Source: Irpex lacteus (lineage: Eukaryota > Basidiomycota > Agaricomycetes > Polyporales > Irpicaceae). Taken from it: a DNA stretch of 52,250 nucleotides. The notes beneath the pieces are model-generated. The model was not told where the DNA came from. It saw only the letters and a program-made list of their open reading frames with translations, and ran no database searches. The stretch spans positions 1-52,250 of the forward strand of contig MQVO02000080.1 in NCBI GenBank assembly GCA_001986395.2, in the 5' to 3' direction. Positions within the stretch are counted from its first letter, which is position 1; each line of letters starts with the position of its first letter. Positions 11,801-23,300 of this stretch are shown here, in pieces. Made by a program: the position numbers and the translations under genes.

Positions 11801-12370
11801 GGAAGTGGCGAATGCGGAGACGAGCTTGGGGAGAGGGGACATTGACAGCGAGAAATTCCCGCAACCACTGCTTGACTAGCATCCCAAAAGAGGCTGTCAT
11901 GAGGCTGAGAATGAGGCTGGAGAACCAGAGGATATTCACTCTGATATCCTCGGGAGACGCTTGGAAGGGAGGAGGGGAGATGGGAAGGGAAGTGGTGGAG
12001 ATGAGCTTGCCATCAGTGAAGTTGTAGCTAGAGGTCTGCATGGCAATGCGCTCAAGATTGTAGTTCATGATGGCCATAGGGGAGGGTTGGAGATTGGGAT
12101 AGGCAGCGACCAGGAAAGCGGAGAGAACAGCGGAGAACAGACCAGCCTGGAAGCACAAGAGGTTAGTGAAAAGAATGTAGCATATAGACAGGAGGTACTC
12201 ACAAAGACCAGGAGGGTATCCACGTCATCCTTGCAGCTTTGGACCTTTTCTTCATCAAACTCGCGAACATCCTTTGACATGGCAGCCCAACCGGTGGATT
12301 GCCCTGGGTAGGACGTGACCCTCACATCACGAACAGCCTCCGCGCCGGGAGGGGTCTGATCTGAGGACAT
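8860..12370 (-). CDS. DUF6535 domain membrane protein (copy 1)
   Basis: The start is the ATG at 12370. Exons are 12370-12203, 12146-10064, 10006-9303, 9246-9127, 9071-8962 and 8902-8860, about 1075 aa. Introns are 12147-12202, 10007-10063, 9247-9302, 9072-9126 and 8903-8961. The DUF6535 domain spans roughly aa 25-215: GWAAMSKDVREFDEEKV then DDVDTLLVFAGLFSAVLSAFL (split by intron 1), RVNILWFSSLILSLMTASFGMLVKQWLREFL, RIRHFREPQLRAWMVYEIVACLPLLLQLSLGLFFVGLCYF and a further hydrophobic hairpin. About four to five transmembrane helices are visible, with another near aa 290-315. The rest is a long, mostly helical region of unknown role, ending in a low-complexity Thr/Ser/Glu tail. The last exon is uncertain: with the best donor it ends at 8860, while another phase would run to 8799. 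Function of the family is unknown. Confidence 0.85.
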
Positions 12371-12690
12371 CCTCGGCTCTCAAGAAAAAACACACAATCG
12401 GCTCAGTGCGTAGAATCGGCTCACGCGTGCACGGTCGGCTCTGTAGCACGTAGTCGGCTCACCAGGTGCACACTCGGCTCAGGTGCAAGTCGGCTCAAAG
12501 GCGCACGCTCGGCTCAGTGTGCGAAGTCGGCTCTGGCAACGGAATCCACGTATCGGCACAAAGGGGGAGACTCCTGGTATCGGCTCTACGTCCAAGGTCC
12601 ACGGCGTCGGCTCTGATCCACGAACGAACACGCCGCTCTGTCGGCTCTACAGCGAGGAACGCAACCTTCGGCTCAGGCGGGGACGCGAAC
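12371..12690 (-). promoter_or_regulatory. Array of 13 TCGGCTC heptamers upstream of DUF6535 copy 1
   Basis: Perfect TCGGCTC starts at 12373, 12398, 12416, 12435, 12454, 12474, 12490, 12509, 12527, 12580, 12607, 12641 and 12668, with one variant, TCGGCAC, at 12553. The spacing is 16-20 bases across most of the ATG-proximal part, then 26-34 bases. Spacer sequences differ, so this is not an ordinary minisatellite. On the gene strand the motif reads GAGCCGA, and the first copy sits two bases upstream of the ATG. It could be a transcription-factor binding array, a 5'-UTR RNA element, or a decayed repeat. Confidence 0.75.
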
Positions 12691-15600
12691 TCAACTCCTA
12701 CGGACTCTGCTCCAGGGGAAGGAATAGCGCAGTTCACGCTGGCGAGGGGGACTGCAGAAAGTGTCAGTAAGTCATCGCGCGTCCACTAACACTCAAGGGC
12801 ACTCACCGGACGGTCAGCGCTAACAATCGATCGAGGTCGTACGAAGATAGACGACGGCACGGCAGGTAACGAACTCTCGAGGTGAAAACGATGGCGCGCG
12901 ACGGGCTAGTGAATAGGTAAGGTTTGTTGGCGAGGGCAATGGGTAACTCGTCGAGCTGGAGATGGTGGTGGTTGCGGTTGAAGAGACGGTGAGAGACGAC
13001 CTGCCACACCTACGCCGCATGCCTGTCATTTCCAGGTTTCGGCGCCTATGACCGTCCCGCTGCCCCCATCGGTCCGCCGCGCAGCCTGAGCAGTGAGTAT
13101 CAAGACTGAGGACCATGAAGTCTCGTAAACATGTACGTGAGCTGTCTGCCACTTCAGCAGCTATTTGCGAAAGTCACCAGGCATTTACTGTCCCACAGCA
13201 CACATAGAATTAGGTACATTAGGCAAGACACAAATGTTTGACAAGGAGTCTAACGTCAACAATGTACAACGAGAGAAGACCAGCATCGTTCGATAATGCA
13301 GGAGACACCCCCGAGCACAAGTAATCGAGCGCAATATCCGACTGCCAGAACTCAAGGGGACGTCGAGCGATGAGTCGCAGGTGGTTTTGGACCGTGAGTG
13401 TCCACGTCGTTCGTAGCTTGAGCATTACTTTGAATAGATATGTGCACTCGCGTCCGTACTTTTGAGCTACACAGTCCTCCCAGACGCAGAGTATCCTGAC
13501 TTGCAGATGACCGTAGGTTCCTGTCTTGAGCGAAGATCCTCGGGATCCGTGCAACGCGTTCTTCATATGAAGTTAGAGAGTTCCAGAATTCCAGAACACG
13601 GTAGTTAACAAGAGATATAGCCCAATCGTGCGTATTGGGAGCAGAGGACGGTACTGGGTGATGATGCGCCTAACGGGGGAGGTGGCGGTGAGACAAGAGC
13701 AGATGTCGAACGACGGACGGTACGACGCAGTGCGGGAAAGTAGCGCGAAACGAAACCGAGCAGCTTCGAGGTTAGGGTATGAACAAGTCCCAGACGTCCG
13801 TCCGTCGAGGCACTATGTGGGCGCAAAGCAGAACAACATGAGAATTAGTACTTGAAGCCTTGGAGAAGAAGTCGTCCTGAAACATATCGCTTCGCAAGAC
13901 GTTGTCGATGGCCCGTCGAAGGGTTGTTTGGTATTTCGTATCGCCCGTGCTAGCTTGATAGATAGAGCGAGAATAGCAGAGTTGTCCCTACTCATACAAA
14001 TGTGAGCGTGAGTCAGGTATGCGGCTAATCAGACTCACGGATCCACCACGAGAACCAAGTCCAATCTCGAACAACGCCTGTGTACACCACTGAGCGATCG
14101 CAACGAGGACTGTAGTGCGCATGATGCACCGAGCGTAAGGAATACGCCATGCACGGGCACCTGCAGAACACAGCGGGCAAAGACGGCGTGGCCATCTAAG
14201 CGACCTCTGCGCAGGCGATTCGAGGGAGGTGAAGTAACCAGCCCCGGGTTCATACAGATCGACGTAGCTTCCTGGCACAATTAAGGTTAGCGGGAAGACG
14301 ATATTCGAGAGTTGACATACTACTCACTGCCCCATCCCCTCTCATAGATGCTCTCCGCTTCGTGCATTCAGAAGCCGCGTCAAGTAATATCCCACGCGAA
14401 GCTAGTTTTCCTGCACACGACCGACGTGATGGAACTGGGGCTATCGACGACACACCGATCTGCATGATCCTGCGCGAAGATGCAAGGCTGATCCGTATAA
14501 GAAGCTCTTCTTGAGGGACGTGCGCATCTGCTACCACATATATCCAGGATACATCCCCGTGTCGACATCCAAGATTCAAGTGAGGCGGGCGTTTCGTAAA
14601 GACCACCTTCTCGAGGGCTGAAGCTGAGATTATGACGTCGCACGCGTCGATTCGACGGTGGCGAGGAGTGGGAGAATGTACAGCTTGCCGTATGACAGGA
14701 CAAATAGGATGACAGCCATCGTTGTGGGGTGGCGAGACGTGAATCGAAGGAGGGCAGTTCCAAGGGGGTGTGTAGGCGTGAGAGTTGTTCGCGACATTGT
14801 GTGCCATCCACAAGGGCTTGTTCCTATCTAAACAGAGGAAGACTTGCATGCCTCGGCATGCGGAATAGTCCATGTCCAGATGACCGCTACGGAATGAGAC
14901 AAGGGGCTGGAGGCGAAGTCAGAGACATACACGGTAGTAGAACACATGAACTACTCACCAGACGTGTACAATAAGCCCCAACGCACATCACAGTTCGTCC
15001 ATGCCCTTAACTCCACGTAATGTTCCCAGAACGACAAAAGATAGCCCAGGGAACGACTCCCAAATGTCTCGTAGGGATGGAAGAAGCCTGGTGTGATGGA
15101 TGGTGGGGTATAAATGGCGGGGACGAGGATATGATACGTAGCGGGGAGCCGGGTTTGACTGATCGGTGGGTGCTAGGGATGAGGCCGCGCAGAGCAAGGG
15201 GTTGGGAGAGAGGAGGACACAAGACAGACGTGTTAAAGGAGATCGGTGTGGCTGATCATTGTTTCGTCGCCTCATACATACATGGCAAAGGCAGGACTCG
15301 CAAGACTTTGAAGACGATGGGCGTAAAACGATCGCGAGTGGGAACGAACGGTGCGAATGGCTGATGCAGACGTCGGCGGGTTACTGGGTCAAGAGGAGAC
15401 TTCTTCCCGGCTCTGGAGAGAAGGTGAGCATCGCAAAAGATTACGACGTCGAATTTTCACGCACGTTTGATCTCCTCAACGACACAAACTTCTCCTCCAA
15501 ACGGTGCGATATCTTCGCTAGCATTCCCAACCGGAGCTCGCTCATGGCATCTAAAAGCAGCGTCAGAACTGTTATAACGACGGCGTAGAGAAGGCCTAAA

Positions 15601-16486
15601 GGGAAAGTAGGCTTTGCAGTGTATGAACAACTTACCAGATTTCCCATTACGCGTGACATAACTCTGTCCATTTCCTCAGTCGGTACGCACGACTGCTGAC
15701 AATATCGATGAGATCGTGAGCTTGTATAGTTGTCAAGCATTCCACCTACCGCGTCAGAGATGTCCGTGACAAGCATATCCTGCATATGACTAGGTTTGCG
15801 TGGCATAGTTCACCGAGAGATGCGGCGAAGCATGCCCACGGTGTCTTGGTGGCGAGCTTCAAGTTACTGGACAGTTCGTTGACAATCGACTATAGCAGTG
15901 CTTGGCCTTCCTGCGAATGAGCACGATCGGTGGCAGATGTCGAGCCACGGACGCCACGCCAACGAGATGTAGTGATTGAGATGGCACAGCTGAGTTGGAG
16001 CATTGCGAGGAGGTGGTGGTTGCGGTGATACTCTGTAGAACATCGGGCGCTCATGGTCTCTTCTCTTCTCTCAAGCACGCTTTCTTGCAGCCTCGTTGCT
16101 GTATGCATGCCAGCGGTAAACCCATCTTCGCGAATGTTACACAAGTCCAGGAATCGGGTGTCCGCAGGGGTGTACCATCGAATCGGTACGTATGTATCTT
16201 ACGTCCTTGCGGATCGCTCGACACCCCATGAATCTGAACCCCTCACACGCTCGGCACCCCAGTCGACTTCAGGGCCCCTCTTTTCGCCAACGCTCCTACT
16301 CAGCCGCTTCTCCCTTCGACGTTTACAAGATAGAGAGAAAGCATCGTATTCAAGGCATAGTAACCATAATTACGCCCATGTTACTGAGAACTATGGCATA
16401 CTCCTATAGTCGTTACGCCTACACCTCATGGGCTTCTCTCCAAAATGCCTTCCTTCAACACCAGTCCCGGTCCCTTTGTTCACTAC
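12691..16486. other. 3.8 kb without a supported gene
   Basis: Several medium open frames exist on the minus strand (14250-14873, 13988-14278, 13219-13566, 15441-15806), and a few splice-like signals can be found, for example a gtaagt donor near 15640 and a gtgagt donor near 14956. I could not assemble them into a protein with consistent frame or recognisable motif. An interrupted or rapidly evolving gene on the minus strand is possible. No RNA gene, LTR or long repeat was seen. Confidence 0.35.
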
Positions 16487-17953
16487 TCACTCGTCAGCAA
16501 CGATCACAACAGCCTTCGCCTTGTTTGTGCCCCTCTGAACTGCCTCTATAGCATGCCCCGCCTTCTCCAAACCAATGAACCTCTCCTCGGTGTACTTGAT
16601 CGTTCCGTTCTTGATCAACTTCGGGACCTCTGTGTAGAAATCGGCAAAGTACTTGTCCGCGATGGAACTGACGAGGAAGCCTTTGATGGTGATCTGGCGA
16701 GCGACGATGTTCTCGGCGTTGCGGAGGGGTGGTGCATCGACGTTGTAGCCGGAGATCATGCCACATTCCTAATCAGCATGAGGACGATATAGAAGGTTGA
16801 AATCAGAAGGGACAGTAGCGAGAGCCAGTGAAATTTAGCACGTACGATGAAACGAGCATGCATCGCGGCATTGTTGAGAGCAGCATCGAGCGTCTCACCG
16901 CCAACATTGTCCCAATAAATGTCGACGGGGCCTTCCTTCTCCAACACCTCTGCGGCCTTGGTTGTCTTGTAGTTGAACACAACGTCTGCGCCGAGGCTCT
17001 TCACCCATTCAACTTTCTCATCGGAGCCTGCAGAAGCAATGACCTTCAATCCGTCCGCTTTGGCGAGCTGGACGACGAACGAGCCGACAGGTCCTCTGTA
17101 TGCGGTCAACATTGACCATGTAGCAAAGCTGTCATGAGAGAAAAGGAAGCGTACCAGCTGCGGTGGTAATGAACGCAGTTTCGCCCTTCTTAGCAAGGGC
17201 GTATTCCGTCCACGCGCAGTATGCTGTAAGACCTGAATAGTGTTTTCCGTCACATCTCTGTCATTAGGCGACGCAAGAAAGACGGGCGCACCTGGCAGAC
17301 CAAGCACACCGACGTACGCAGTCCAAGGGAACTTCTCCTCGTTCGCGATGACGCGGGCGTACTCAAGGGTAGGGAGTACGACATACTTCTGGAACGCTGG
17401 CAGCCAAGAGAGTTAGAAGGAAAAGACGGGTAGGGGGTGTAATGTGTTTGGTAACGTACGCATCGGCATGTAGCATACATGATCGCCGACCTTGACGCCG
17501 TCAAGTTCGGTACGGAGGACGACGCCCACGCCGAAGCTGAACAGACTATAAGAAATGATCAATGCATGAGTTGTGATGATGTACTATCATTCTGTGTAAT
17601 ACTGACGGCTTTCCGAGCTCCAAGCCTCTCTGATAAAGAGGATATGAGCACTATCAGTGCACGGATTGACAAGCTACAGAAAGGGGACAGCTTACGACGT
17701 AGGAGTTTGTCTCCCTCATCAATCCACGCAGGTACGGGTCAATGGAGACACAGAGAACCTTCAACAGGCATCCTCCGTTCAGGGGGACACTGTCGATGTC
17801 GATGGTCTCCGATTCATCGTACACGGTGGTTTTTCCCGGGATAGGGTAGTCTTAAGTCGGCCGAGTTGTGAGTTACACAACGAAAGTTATGATTGTGCAC
17901 AGACCTTTGGGACGTTCGTTGAACAGAAGCTTGCCATTCTGCACGGGTGCCAT
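16487..17953 (-). CDS. NADP-dependent oxidoreductase, MDR superfamily (alkenal/prostaglandin reductase type)
   Basis: Exons are 17953-17905, 17850-17696, 17629-17607 (23 nt), 17545-17460, 17396-17292, 17232-17155, 17093-16846 and 16768-16487. All junctions are in frame, giving 341 aa, normal for the zinc-independent medium-chain reductases. Family landmarks are in order: N-terminal GroES-like part with YPIPGKTTVYDE and VSIDPYLRGLM, then FGVGVVLR, GDHVCYMPMPFQKYVV, and LGLPGLTAYCAW. The Rossmann cofactor loop follows with TTAAGPVGSFVVQLAK (AxxGxxG-like) and IASAGSDEKVEWVKSLGADVVFNYK, then DIYWDNVGGETLDAAL and the C-terminal ECGMISGYN. Catalytic-zinc cysteine ligands are absent, as expected. 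Relatives reduce alpha,beta-unsaturated ketones and aldehydes with NADPH in the cytosol; the substrate here cannot be read from sequence. A decayed paralogue lies just upstream, so the locus was duplicated. Confidence 0.9.
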
Positions 17954-18219
17954 CTTGCAGTGAACGAGATTTCGAGTACAAGTTCAGTGCTGAGTAGATT
18001 TTCTGGGAGATAGGGAGCTCCACGCCTATTCTGCTTCGGCTTTTATGTGTCGGCTCAAATTGCATTCGACGCTGCGGGATGTCTCTTCACCCTCACGGTC
18101 AACGTCCAAACAATCGCATTGCACGAAGGATGCCAGTGAAAGGCTTGCCCGGGTGATCTCAGGCTCTGGCTCGGCGTGCTGTACGCAGCGCCCGAAGTCG
18201 TTGCGGAAAGCTTGATTTT

Positions 18220-18650
18220 GCGCCAATTCACTCTCGAGAGGTTTGTGACAATGTCGCCGCCCGGTACGTTGTAGCCCAAAACCGTGCCGCATACCTGTGC
18301 TTGCAAGGGAGCGAAGTCAGGCATGGACTGGACAAGCGGACGTTCGAGGAAGGCTTACGATAAACTGTGCACCCCTCGCAGCATTAGCAAGAGCTGCGTC
18401 CAACGTCGGCCCTCCCACATTATCCGAGTATCTCTACACAACCATAAGCAAACCGCGATCAACTGTGATCTCGTGGCTACACAACGACTATGACTGCGCA
18501 CATATTGATGGGAACCTCCCCCTCAAGAGCGGACGCAGTGTCTCTGTTCTTGTAGTCAGAAAAAGCGTAGTCTACGCCAAGAGACTTGACAGACGCGGCT
18601 TTCTTGTCAGAGCCTGCGCAAACAATGACCTTAAGACCGTCGGCCGGCGA
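18220..18650 (-). pseudogene. Truncated paralogue of the 16487-17953 oxidoreductase
   Basis: The minus strand reads ADGLKVIVCAGSDKKAASVKSL, GVDYAFSDYKN, then after an intron DNVGGPTLDAALANAARGAQFI, and after another intron VCGTVLGYNVPGGDIVTNLSRV. These match the NADP-binding and C-terminal parts of the neighbouring gene at clearly reduced identity, with the same intron positions before the DNVGG block and after QFI. The first half of the protein is missing: the cofactor loop is reduced to YGSRSPADGLK and no N-terminal domain was found up to 19100. After KIKLS the similarity ends. It is therefore a tandem-duplicate relic. The remaining reading frame and introns are intact, so decay may be mainly by truncation. 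Confidence 0.7.
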
Positions 18651-19214
18651 GCGAGAACCGTACGAGCACCTAGTTTGTCCGTGGGCAGGGAATTATGAAG
18701 CTTATTCCTCATGTTTGTCTGATCTCTGTTGAGAGTAGGCAGGAATCGCAGAGCTCGACCAGGGGTGTGTCCCGTCGGTGAGAGCGAGTAACCAGAGGAT
18801 AGTTGGGGGGGGGGGGGGACCCGACTGAGGCTTGTGCCCGGTAGGACGACAGGGAAAACGTTTATAGAAGAGCGGGGCAGAGGAGTGTCTGAGAGTAAGG
18901 AGTTAGATGAGACGTTGGAGAGTGACCGAGAAAGGTAAGCCTACACTGGCATTCGCATCGCGAAGCTCTAACTTCGCTCGATGATCGACCATACGGTCTA
19001 GTGAGAACGACCGATGTACACGATACGTGTGGTTTTGCGACAGTAGCTTGCGTTTGCGAACAACAACGCCGCATACATACGCAATATTACGGCTACGGGC
19101 CTGCAATTGAAGGACCCTTGCCCCTTCTCATCTGAGACCGGTTGTGACAGCCCTGCGAGTCATATATGAGTGTTCTTCGTTCGTTAGTTCGTTCATTATA
19201 GGGGACCAAGCACG
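18651..19214. other. Intergenic stretch with a 14-base G run
   Basis: No supported gene. It contains an uninterrupted run of 14 G at 18805-18818, a likely site of sequencing or replication slippage. The rest is unremarkable. Confidence 0.4.
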
Positions 19215-19738
19215 TCAGGACGCGGTGCCATACCGTATGCAAACGTAGAATTCCCGCCCATGAGTCGCAGTAGGCAATTCAAACGGCGTGACAAGCCAGA
19301 ACAGTTCTTCGCCGCGTTCACGATAGTCCGTAGATTGTCTAAGTCTGGCCTCCGCCTCAGTCGGTGAGCTTGATGGCTTATATGCGACGTAGTTGGTAAT
19401 GTACGCGTAGATAATTTGAGACGTGTAGTGCTGTAAGCACCTGTGCCCAGCACAAGTCAGCATACATGTTTTCTGCATATCATTTCGAAGAAAGGAGAAG
19501 CGTACCATTCGGATAACCTTGTGCGATCCGTCATGTATGTCGTATGCTTTGAGTCTCTGGCAATACACGTCCACTGAAACAGTGTCACTCACCAACACCC
19601 GCTTCCGCCCTGTCAAAGCCAGTAAGTAGTGGCGTCGAGCTCAAAGAGGAAGATAGACGTACCTCATGGTCCTGTTTCAAGCTCTGCTCAAACTTCTCAT
19701 TGCATACGCGCGTTATTCGTCTCGTCTACCCTATACCG

Positions 19739-20156
19739 TGTTGTAATCCTTGGCGTCACCTGTCTCCGACATCGCCGAAGGCCTCGACCATACCGGCAAC
19801 CCGGTACTCGTCTTTACCGACGCTTGATGCGTATCCCCCGACGCATCCACATGGCCTCTGCCCGCCTCGATTCAACTCGAAGGCCTATTTCTCTTTAGAT
19901 TCCGTTTGTTAAGTGTTTCACCTTTCGATCTTAATTGTACATGTTATGTTCTCTTTCCTTATACATGTATCCCGCGGTTCGTACGCTTTGTAATGCTTTC
20001 CGTTGAAAATCCGGTGTATAAAAATTATGACTTCCTATTGTAGTAATTACTCCTGTAACTACTCGTATAAAAGTACATGTAACTTGTCGTTCAATTTATC
20101 ATCTTCATCACTCGTATTATCTCGTTTGTGCGCTCAGATCCCTCCAACTTACAAAA
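19739..20156 (+). repeat. 5' LTR of the copia element
   Basis: It begins TGTTGTAATCC and ends CTTACAAAA. The exact 3' end was set by the TACCG duplication and the start of the primer site. A TATAAAAG box at 20066-20073 is the best promoter candidate and would start the transcript about 25-30 bases downstream; another TATAAAAA occurs near 20017. Confidence 0.9.
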
Positions 20157-20168
20157 GGTTATGAGCCC
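20157..20168 (+). promoter_or_regulatory. Primer binding site, initiator-tRNA anticodon-arm type
   Basis: GGTTATGAGCCC directly follows the 5' LTR. It is the complement of the conserved anticodon arm of eukaryotic initiator tRNA-Met (GGGCTCATAACC), not of a tRNA 3' end. This is the half-tRNA priming known from Drosophila copia. The second copia element in this window has the same word at 40957. Confidence 0.8.
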
Positions 20169-20333
20169 CGCGCTCTGAGCCACTCACCTGTCACTCCTTA
20201 TCCCCGCCATCATCGGATCTCAACTCTATCTGCTTCTCTCAGGCGACAGTACGTCGGCGTTACGCCCTTAGGCCCTTACCCCACATATCTTATCATTATC
20301 TCCCGATCTTGTGATTAGATCAACGCCGCCACC

Positions 20334-23300
20334 ATGTCCGCCGCCGTCGAGTCTACCTCGGGCAGCTACCGTATCGACCCATTACGGGGAGCCGAGAACT
20401 ACATGCCATGGCGCGTCCAGATATCAGACATCCTCACGGACGTCGGTCTGTGGGAGTACGTCACAGGGGAACTGAAGAAGCCCACTGAGAAGGCCGAAGC
20501 GGCTGACTGGGTGAAGAAGGACCGAAAGGCGCTCACTATGATCCGTCTCCGGGTGTCCAACTCTATGATCACCCACGTCCTATCCGCCACCACCTCCAAA
20601 GAAGCCTTCGACAGTCTGTCGCACGTCTTCAACAACGAGGGTACTGTTGCCCTCATCACCCTCCGTCGTCGTTTCATGCGTTACACCATCGCGGAGGGAG
20701 CCGACTTAGAGGAGGAGATTCGCAAGATCAAAGGACTCTGGCAAGAGATTAACCTTATCCAGACGTCGGCGATCTCCGATACCGAGCTGGCCACTGTCAT
20801 CCTCACCGCCCTCCCGTCCTCCTGGGACTCCCTCATCTCATCTATCACCCTAGACGACAAACTCACCTCTGCTGCACTTACTGGTCGTATTTTGCAAGAA
20901 GAGGGACGCAGGAAGGATCGAACCGACTCCGAAACGGCACTGTACGCCAACACAGGGCGCTCGAAATTCCGGTCCGGCGTATTTTGTCATGGGTGTGGGA
21001 AAGAGGGGCATATCAAGCCGGAGTGCGATGATAAGGAGGATAAGGGAAAGGAGAAGGCGAGGGGAAGGAAGAGCGGTGGGAATAGAGGTCGAGGCAAGGG
21101 GAAGGATGGCAAGGGAGGCAAGGACAAGGGGAAGAAGGAGTATGCACACGCTGCCGACGAGGAGGACGAGGACGACGAGCCCGAGGAGTACGCCTTCCAC
21201 GCGGAAACTGGGATCGAAGAAGCCTATCTGTCAACTCAATCTGGCGCGTGGCTCGGCGATACCGGCTCCACCTCTCACATAGTGTCCGACAAGTCTCTCT
21301 TCATCAATTTCACCCCGGTGCCTGGCGCTATCCACGGTGTCGGTAACTGCGAAAGCCTTGGTCGCGGTGACGTCCGCATTGCTTTCGTTACCGATGAAGG
21401 CACCGTTCCTGTCGTACTCAAGGACGCCCTCTATGCACCCTCTATGAAATTCAACCTCATATCGCTTGGTCGTCTCACCAGCGGAGGTCTCTCTTACGAA
21501 GGCACTGGCAGTAACCTCTTCATCAGGAAGGGCTCCAAGCTTATCGGCCGCGGCATTAAGTCGGGCTACCTCTATCAAATCTCCGTCCAATCTCCGTCCG
21601 CGATCGCTCTCGCTGCTACCGGACGTTCCTGGTTCGACTGGCACTGTACCCTCGGCCACGTGAACATTGGACAACTCAGGGAGATGCACCGCGACGGTCT
21701 AGTCGCTGGCATGGACGTCGATCAGTCCTCCGACCCCAACTTCCTCTGCGAGACGTGTATCCAGGCCAAACACTCTCGTGCGCCTGTTCCTCGCAAGACC
21801 TCTCAGGAGATCTCCGAGATTGGAGAGCTCGTCTACTCTGACATCTGGGGACCGGCGACCACTCCCTCCATCCACGGTAACAAATATATGATTACCTTTA
21901 CCGATGCCGCGTCACGCTTCACGTGGGTCCGTTACATCAAGGAGAGGGACCAGGCCACCGCGAAACTCGAGGAAATCGACTCGCTGCTCGAGACGCAGTT
22001 CAACTGCCGTTTAAGGAAATTACGCGTCGACAACGCCAAGGAGTACACCTTAGGCGCCATGAAGCCTTACGTCGAAAAACGCGGAATTCTACTCGAGCCC
22101 ACCACTCCCTACACCCCCGAATACAACGGCGTCTCAGAACGTCTCAACCGCACTCTCGTCGAGCATGGTCGGGCTATGTTATTGGCCCACGACTTCCCCA
22201 AATACCTCTGGGAAGACGCTACCGAGTACGCGGCCTACCTGAAGAACCGTTGCCCTACCCGTGCACTTCAACACACCACGCCTTACGAGTTCATCCATAA
22301 GAAGAAGCCTGACGTCTCTAGGCTCCACGAATTCGGATCCGATTGCTGGGTCCGGCTCAACATTCGTACTTCTAAACTCGACGCGCAGTCCATCAAACGC
22401 AAGTTCGTTGGCATCAAGGAAGGCACTACGGGCTACAAGTACTACGTCCCCGAATCACGCAAGGTCCTGACTTCTCGCGAAGTTATTTTCCCACGTCACT
22501 CAGGCATTGATGCGCCCATTCCGGATGTAACCACCTCAGGGCTTGAGGGGGAGAGCGATTCCACGCTGTCGACTGCGCCGCCGCCTCCTACCACTCCGTC
22601 TACCAAGACTCCATCGACTCCCGCCACGAGGGACATCTGGAGTACACCACAGACGTCGATCAAACCTTCACCGAACGCTACACCTCTTCCGCCGTCGCCG
22701 TCTACGCCTGTCAAATCCAAGCCCGAGATAGTCACCCCTCCTGCTCCATCACGCCCTCGTCGTTCATCCCGTGTGGACTACTTCAAGCTCAATGACGGTA
22801 CTCAGAAGCCTTTACGCTCACTCACTGGCAAGCTGACCGCGAAGCCCAAGTCCCGAGCCTCCTCTATCGCTGAGAACGCTCCCCCGCCTGTTACCAATCC
22901 ATCGGTTCAGGGGGAGATCGCATCGGGACATGACCTCACGGACAACGACCACGAGCCCACTGCCCACTTCACCTTCGCCGCCGCCGACTTCGACAACCCT
23001 CAGACACTCGCTGAAGTCAAGTCACGCTCAGACTGGCCTCAGTGGAAGCAGGCCATGGACAAGGAGATGGGCCAACTCGACAAACTCGGGACCTACACGG
23101 TTGAGTCTCTACCGCAGGGGCGCCGAGCTGTCGGTTGCCGCTGGGTCTTCGCCATCAAACGCGACTCTAACGGGAACGTCATCAAATACAAGGCACGCCT
23201 CGTGGCACAAGGTTTCTCGCAGATCCCTGGCCAAGACTTCTTCGCGACCCACGCTCCCGTCATCCGACTCGAAACTTTCCGTACCCTCGTCGCTATTGCT

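Noticed and set aside
12495..12737. 80-aa minus-strand frame across the TCGGCTC array
   Set aside because: Repeat spacing is not a multiple of three over most of the array, so the repeat is not maintained as peptide.
14250..14873. 207-aa minus-strand open frame, considered as a methyltransferase or DUF6533 membrane protein
   Set aside because: No motif could be aligned over more than a few residues, hydrophobic segments change frame, and no consistent splicing was found.
15441..15806. 121-aa minus-strand ORF with a hydrophobic C-terminal stretch and a gtaagt donor
   Set aside because: Splicing candidates gave no recognisable downstream protein; could be real but unsupported.
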